Source of the DNA: Gracilaria vermiculophylla | Lineage: Eukaryota > Rhodophyta > Florideophyceae > Gracilariales > Gracilariaceae | Reading direction: 5' to 3' | DNA length: 43,642 nt | Assembly (NCBI GenBank): GCA_019155205.2 | Contig: JAHNZQ020003150.1 | Location: 444,927 to 488,568, forward strand | In this document: piece after piece, positions 39,638-43,642 of the stretch | How the letters are laid out: each line of letters opens with the position of its first letter | Numbering within the stretch: the stretch's first letter is position 1 | Position numbers and translations under genes: made by a program | The notes under the pieces: generated by a model | Told to the model about the DNA's origin: nothing | What the model saw: only the letters and a program-made list of their open reading frames with translations | Database searches by the model: none

Positions 39638-40534
39638 TGTAGTGCAATGCCTCAAAGAGTAAATTACCACGAAGAATGTTCTAACTTTCAACTCGCGAGG
39701 TGGTTGAGAGGTAGAGATTTTCTAACACGAGGCACACGACTCGGGGGTAACTTCGGGGCCATGCCGTAGCAAGGGGTGCAAGAGCAAGTAAAAATGGTAA
39801 AACAGGGGACCCGGCAAGTCCCGTGATTGAGGCAGTTTCCGTGAACTCGATGAGATATCCCTGTAAGATATGTCGCTATCTCGGTGTGGCCGGGTAATAT
39901 ATTGGGCCGCCAGGGTATCGGGCGAGCCACGTTGAGTGGATGACGGATGTAGTCCAAAACGGGACGGCCCGGATGCTCGGTGGGTCTATCCTTGTACGAG
40001 GGCGAAACTGAAGGTAGGAAAGATTGGTCCAGACAATGGCTCTCGGCATCAAGGGCGTTTGACTTCCGTAATCCACGGCGTTTTTCCCCACGATGGAGAG
40101 AGTTAGCCGCGTGGGCGACACATTCAGACCGGAGATCCCGCTTAGTGCTGTTCACTGGACACCATAGCTGGAGTGCGGTCGCGTTAAGCGCTGTAGCGCT
40201 AAGGCCGAAATTGCCGTAACAACTAATTAATTGAACAGCAAAAATAATAAAATAATAGTGCGAGGCAGATGCCATCCGGCACCCATACTGTAGCCAGCGG
40301 GCCACACGGTCGCCACGCGGATGCCGGGCACGTGCTCGAAGGCCGTCCAGCGAGCGTGCCGCGTCGCGCTACACGCTCCGGGTCGGCTTGTCCGCGTTCC
40401 ACCGTGCAATCGGACGTGAATCGCGCCCGCGACATTAACGTTTTTCGTACAAACGGCCTAACTGGAATGCAGTGAATCGGCGGAGTGCCCAGAATAATCT
40501 TCCTGGTGGGCGTTGCATATCAGGTATGATATCA
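39638..40534 (-). repeat. dispersed repeat R1, copy C (about 897 bp)
   Basis: It aligns with R1-B over its full length and with R1-A over the last 570 bp. Starts TGATATCATACC and ends TTGCACTACA on the minus strand. A 205-codon frame (40305-39688) is open, longer than expected for decayed DNA, but its composition is not typical of a protein family I know and the frame is broken in copies A and B. Confidence 0.68.
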
Positions 40535-41572
40535 AAAACGGTTTGTGGCCATTGAAGGTAGTTAAGCACAGTTTTATAATGAAGAAAAATCCTTTGAAAC
40601 TTGTTGAGACATCCTCTCATTTTCGGTAATCGATGGCTGCATCAATCTAATGCCCAATAGCTGGATTAACGTTATTCATCGAAAAAGGTGGAGAAATTCG
40701 TTACTGAGCAGCCAAATCAGACTTTAAAGCATATATAGATGTTATGATATTGAAACGGTTTTTGAACTTGGATTTGTTTTAAAACTCGATTCGGTAGTCA
40801 TAAAGTTTCATAACCACGATTATTTTTCTTTGACACGAACGCAATATGATTTTCAAAAAGACTGTACATTAAAACACTTCGTACAGTTATAGACCACGAC
40901 GATTCCAATTTTGTTGATATCATAGGTACGTTCTACTACTTTATTCAGGCAAAAATCAAAATCGCGAAACCCGCTTGTATCCAGTAAAATATGGAGAGGC
41001 TGCAAACCGTGATGTCCGCTTTTTATTTCTGTTTATGGCCTATTCGTTTCCTTAGTCATGTTGATGACGTCTTAACTTATAAGGATAAGCTTTCAAGATC
41101 CAAACACTGGTATCAATAAAATGTCTTCTGTGGACAATGAAAAAAAATGTTGTTCGAAGGATGAACTCAACGGCCTCGAGAAATACAAAAGTCCACAAAG
41201 CTAGTTTTAATTTATTTGCAATTGTTGCGAGAGCCTTCATATACATTTACTTTCTAAAAGCTTTAGAATCGTTGTGGTACTTTGTAATAGACTGAGGTGG
41301 TCTATATTTTGGAAGCAGGGCCCTCCATACTCTTCGATATGGGACGGATGTATGGCTTTAATTTAATATATACTCATGTTTTAATGAGAAATGAAAACAC
41401 CGAAACTGCATCAAAAATTTTTCAAACCAGAGTTAACAAAGGATTGAATAATAAAGTCATAGAACGTGCCATAATTTTTGAGGAAAGATCTGGAACTCTT
41501 ACTGTTTTAAAGTAGGACGGCACCTCGTTTAGACGATATACGTGCCCGTTATGGCATTCAAAGTTTAAAGTA
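40535..41572. other. AT-rich stretch with repeat F, copy 2
   Basis: Mostly non-coding AT-rich DNA. The part 40680-40815 aligns with 18225-18345 (repeat F). An open frame at 41297-41515 (72 codons, plus) runs up to the left end of transposon T2; not recognised. Confidence 0.45.
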
Positions 41573-41799
41573 CAGACTGTTTCAAAATCATATGACATGT
41601 TGTGAAATGTCAAAAATGTACCAAACGTCTACTGTAAGCCTACGAAAAAGGATTTCAAAAAAAAGTAAAGTCAAGAAACCTAATCAACAAAATATGTTTA
41701 TCAGGACCACATCACTACTAAGAGACGCTCAATAGTTTATTTTGCATCCTTTTAGCTGTGTCACACTAATAAAGCGACCTGGCATCGCCTTCCTGTACG

Positions 41800-43000
41800 T
41801 TTTTATACTGAAAACTGATTTAGATTCCCGGCCATTTCTATAACAGTCATTAAGTTCTAAAATTGTTTAGAATTGCCTTTCATGTGCACAAACCATCCTC
41901 GCCAGCGGTCTTCAACGTTTTGCGGATGGGTTCGAATCTAATGAGCGGGCACTGTAGTACAGGGGCTCCTAAAGAAATATTATGGCGTAACCGTATGGCG
42001 TAATATTCCTTAGAAGGGCTCGTGTTTTATGAACTGAGCCACGTAATGCATAATTCCGCCCGCGTGAGCTATAGTATTCTTAAGAGACGGTAGAATTCAT
42101 ATTTATTTTAGTTAAGTAATGCAGATAATTTCTACAGTACTGAGACCTGCCGAGGCGGGCTCCAGGCGTGATACGTAATCTGAAGGTTGAGCTTCACCTC
42201 TCGGAAAGTAAAAACAAGCTCCCTTGAGTCTTCATCTACTTTTCCGTTTGGAGATTTTCGTCAATCATCTTCATATATCTAAGCCTCCGATCCCCTAGTC
42301 GAATCAAAGCAGCGCCTGTAGGACCATTTTCCGCCCAGTGAACCTCCCCCTCCGCTTGGGGTTCGCGGATCCCTTTTAAGAGTTCCCCCGGCTCGCGACA
42401 GCGGATATCGGAGACGACCTTTAGGAACACGCACCTTTGGAGTCACCAAAAACTCCTAACGGACGTTGTGCTCTACTACTTCGAAAAGAGGGCTGACTGT
42501 ATTCCTCGCAGGCCACTTTAAAACGGATACATCTGAGTCTTGTAGCTAAGTTTTGATTTAAGACGCAGTGTGTACAGGTGCAGTATCCTGTTTAAAAATG
42601 AAGCCTTCTTCATGAAACCAGTAAGCAAGCGGTGGCAAGTACTTTTATAGAAACTCTAGATATATTCCGTGTTTATGGTTGTTTCAATATGTGCAACGGC
42701 AGTAACACAGTTTTTAGAAATACCCGCTCCGAAGAGAACAGACCCTCCACCAGAATGTATGGTACAAAATGCAGAACATGTTTTCACGAAGATCATGCCT
42801 TTACTATTTGTAGCAATCTTGTCCATCAAAATTAAACTTTTTTTCCCCATTAAACATAACAGTTTCTCATTCATGTTTTCCGAAGGCTTTTCCAGCACAC
42901 CGGTGAACGCTCTTATGATTTTGATGATCCTGGAAGACAAATAGGTTTTTTAATGTTTTAAATATAAAGAAATGTGTGTTGTTTGTTCGTCTCTATATTG
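41800..43000 (-). pseudogene. T2 Tc1-type transposase
   Basis: From 42940 to 42656: I-H-S-G-G-G-S-V-L-F-G-A-G-I-S-K followed by H-I-E-T-T-I-N-T-E-Y, the Tc1 block K-x-G-G-G-S-V-M-V-W-G. Then 42640-42500 reads (with one stop) F-I-F-K-Q-D-T-A-P-V-H-T-A with the second catalytic Asp and V-L-K-W-P-A-R. The frame is cut there by D4; beyond it (below 41953) an S-P-x-x-x-x-P-I-like piece and a decayed tail recall the S-P-D-L-N-P-I-E motif that follows W-P-A in the family. Stops and insertion make it inactive. Confidence 0.75.
41953..42498 (-). repeat. solo LTR D4 (family D, 546 bp)
   Basis: Nearly the same length as D1 and the closest relative of it here. The block GTAGTACAGGGGCTCC at its left edge and GGCTGACT at its right correspond to GTAGTACAGTGGCTCC and GGCTGACA of D1. 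It inserted into the T2 transposase between the W-P-A-R-N and S-P motifs. No target duplication was recognised (GGCAC versus GTATT). Confidence 0.78.
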
Positions 43001-43398
43001 TTCGTTTTGAAACGTTGGGAATGAGTATTACTCAAGGCTTTCTGCGTGATACATTTTCTTTGCAAAACTATATTTTACTTTTTCTTTTGTAGCTTCTAAG
43101 AGCGTCCTGGAGTTTTTTTTAATTCTTCAAGAGCCGGAGTATTGAGAAAACAAGCAATTGCGACCTTAGAACGCTTCGCTTTTTGAGCAATAGCACTGTT
43201 AGAGTGTTTTTCGGCGATTCGTTTGATGATTAGAAGCTATCCTTGCTTGCAAAGCGGAAGAACTCGAGCCATTTTTACTAGAAAGATGACGGTGTACATA
43301 TATTTCTAAAATGATTCTGCATAGACTATGTGCAAAACCTGGCCTTCACTACAGTTTTGGCGCACGTTTTAGGAGTAGAATGATTTTGAAACGCACTG

Positions 43399-43642
43399 TA
43401 CAAACGGTTCGTTTTACATTCTTCACGGTCGCCACGTGTGGTCTGCTAACATAAAATCTTGCACATTGATCGCTGACCGCGTGTGCGCAGTTCGGAGGAA
43501 CGCGCAGGCTGACGGTGAGAGTTTTGTGTGTGCTATTGAGTTCGATGCCCTCAAGGTTTACGGAAGGGCGGCGCACCGGCGGCTTAAGTAGACGCCGCTG
43601 TGCCCGAATCGGGAAACGCCAATCTGAGCTAACTGCCAGCTA
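43399..43642. other. right flank, no recognised gene
   Basis: GC-richer DNA right of T2. A minus-strand frame 43576-43349 (75 codons) enters the T2 end and is not supported as a gene. The window ends here. Confidence 0.4.

Larger units (their letters stand above)
41573..43398 (-). mobile_element. Tc1/mariner transposon T2 with nested solo LTR
   Basis: The left end is CAGACTGTTTCAAAATCAT and the right end is the inverse, ATGATTTTGAAACGCACTG, each flanked by TA (41571-41572 and 43399-43400), the Tc1/mariner target. Removing the nested LTR D4 (546 bp) leaves about 1.28 kb, the usual size for this superfamily. The interior encodes a broken Tc1-type transposase on the minus strand. Confidence 0.8.

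Noticed and set aside
39688..40305. 205-codon minus-strand ORF as a host gene
   Set aside because: It lies entirely inside dispersed repeat R1, whose other two copies have the frame broken.
42236..42430. ORF in D4 as an integrase C-terminus
   Set aside because: At first the D repeats looked like the coding end of E2, but the E2 integrase resumes on the far side of D1, so D is a separate inserted LTR.
43618..43631. tRNA D-arm-like TAGCTCAGATTGG on the minus strand at the window end
   Set aside because: No anticodon or T arm follows in that direction; the nearby GATTCGGG is too close and does not fit a B box.
1..43642. CRISPR arrays, rRNA genes or bacterial operons
   Set aside because: No regularly spaced direct repeats, no rRNA-like blocks, and gene structure is eukaryotic throughout.

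Overview
This is eukaryotic nuclear DNA, most of it a graveyard of transposons nested inside one another. The basis is chromodomain Gypsy and Copia LTR retrotransposons, a Tc1/mariner transposon, LTRs with TG...CA ends, TATA boxes and tRNA primer sites, and no operons or ribosome binding sites. The lineage cannot be fixed from the window. From memory, the integrase and protease motifs of two elements resemble those of oomycetes and early-diverging fungi, while the primer site at 4290-4304 matches an initiator tRNA-Met anticodon arm of the kind used by Drosophila copia. I treat both as weak hints only.

Layout. 1-2085: a Copia relic on the minus strand, split by a dispersed repeat (R1-A). 2777-9861: a long, frameshifted Gypsy element (E1, minus strand; gag, protease, RT, RNase H, integrase). 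Its integrase is interrupted by a tiny 309-bp LTR element (4075-4383) with identical 79-bp LTRs and a perfect 5-bp target duplication, the youngest insertion in the window. 10441-12206: AT-rich DNA with two unrecognised ORFs. 12207-16502: two intact, intron-free, divergently transcribed paralogues encoding membrane proteins of about 575 residues; these are the only convincing host genes. 16503-18513: more AT-rich DNA with a Tc1-type end. 18514-23480: Gypsy element E2 (minus; broken gag, RNase H trace, integrase with D-D-E motifs, chromodomain, probable 3' LTR), cut by solo LTR D1. 24490-26860: a Copia-like relic E3 (minus; gag with zinc knuckle, retropepsin), cut by solo LTR D2. 26868-32690: chromovirus E4 (plus), the most complete large element, with 352/353-bp LTRs differing at about 8% of positions. 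32859-33787: two unrecognised minus-strand ORFs. 34160-43642: fragments of Copia, Gypsy gag (E6), R1 and D repeats, and a Tc1 transposon (T2) cut by solo LTR D4.

Relationships. All four D solo LTRs (525-548 bp) lie inside other transposons: Gypsy integrase, Copia gag-protease, Gypsy gag and Tc1 transposase. This gives a relative order of insertion, with D later than E2, E3, E6 and T2, and the 309-bp element later than E1. Against this decay the open reading frames of the two paralogues stand out: they have stayed intact over about 570 codons each while diverging to roughly half identity, which argues for selection. Their shared head-to-head region (837 bp between the inferred start codons) could act as a bidirectional promoter. 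All alignments were done by eye.
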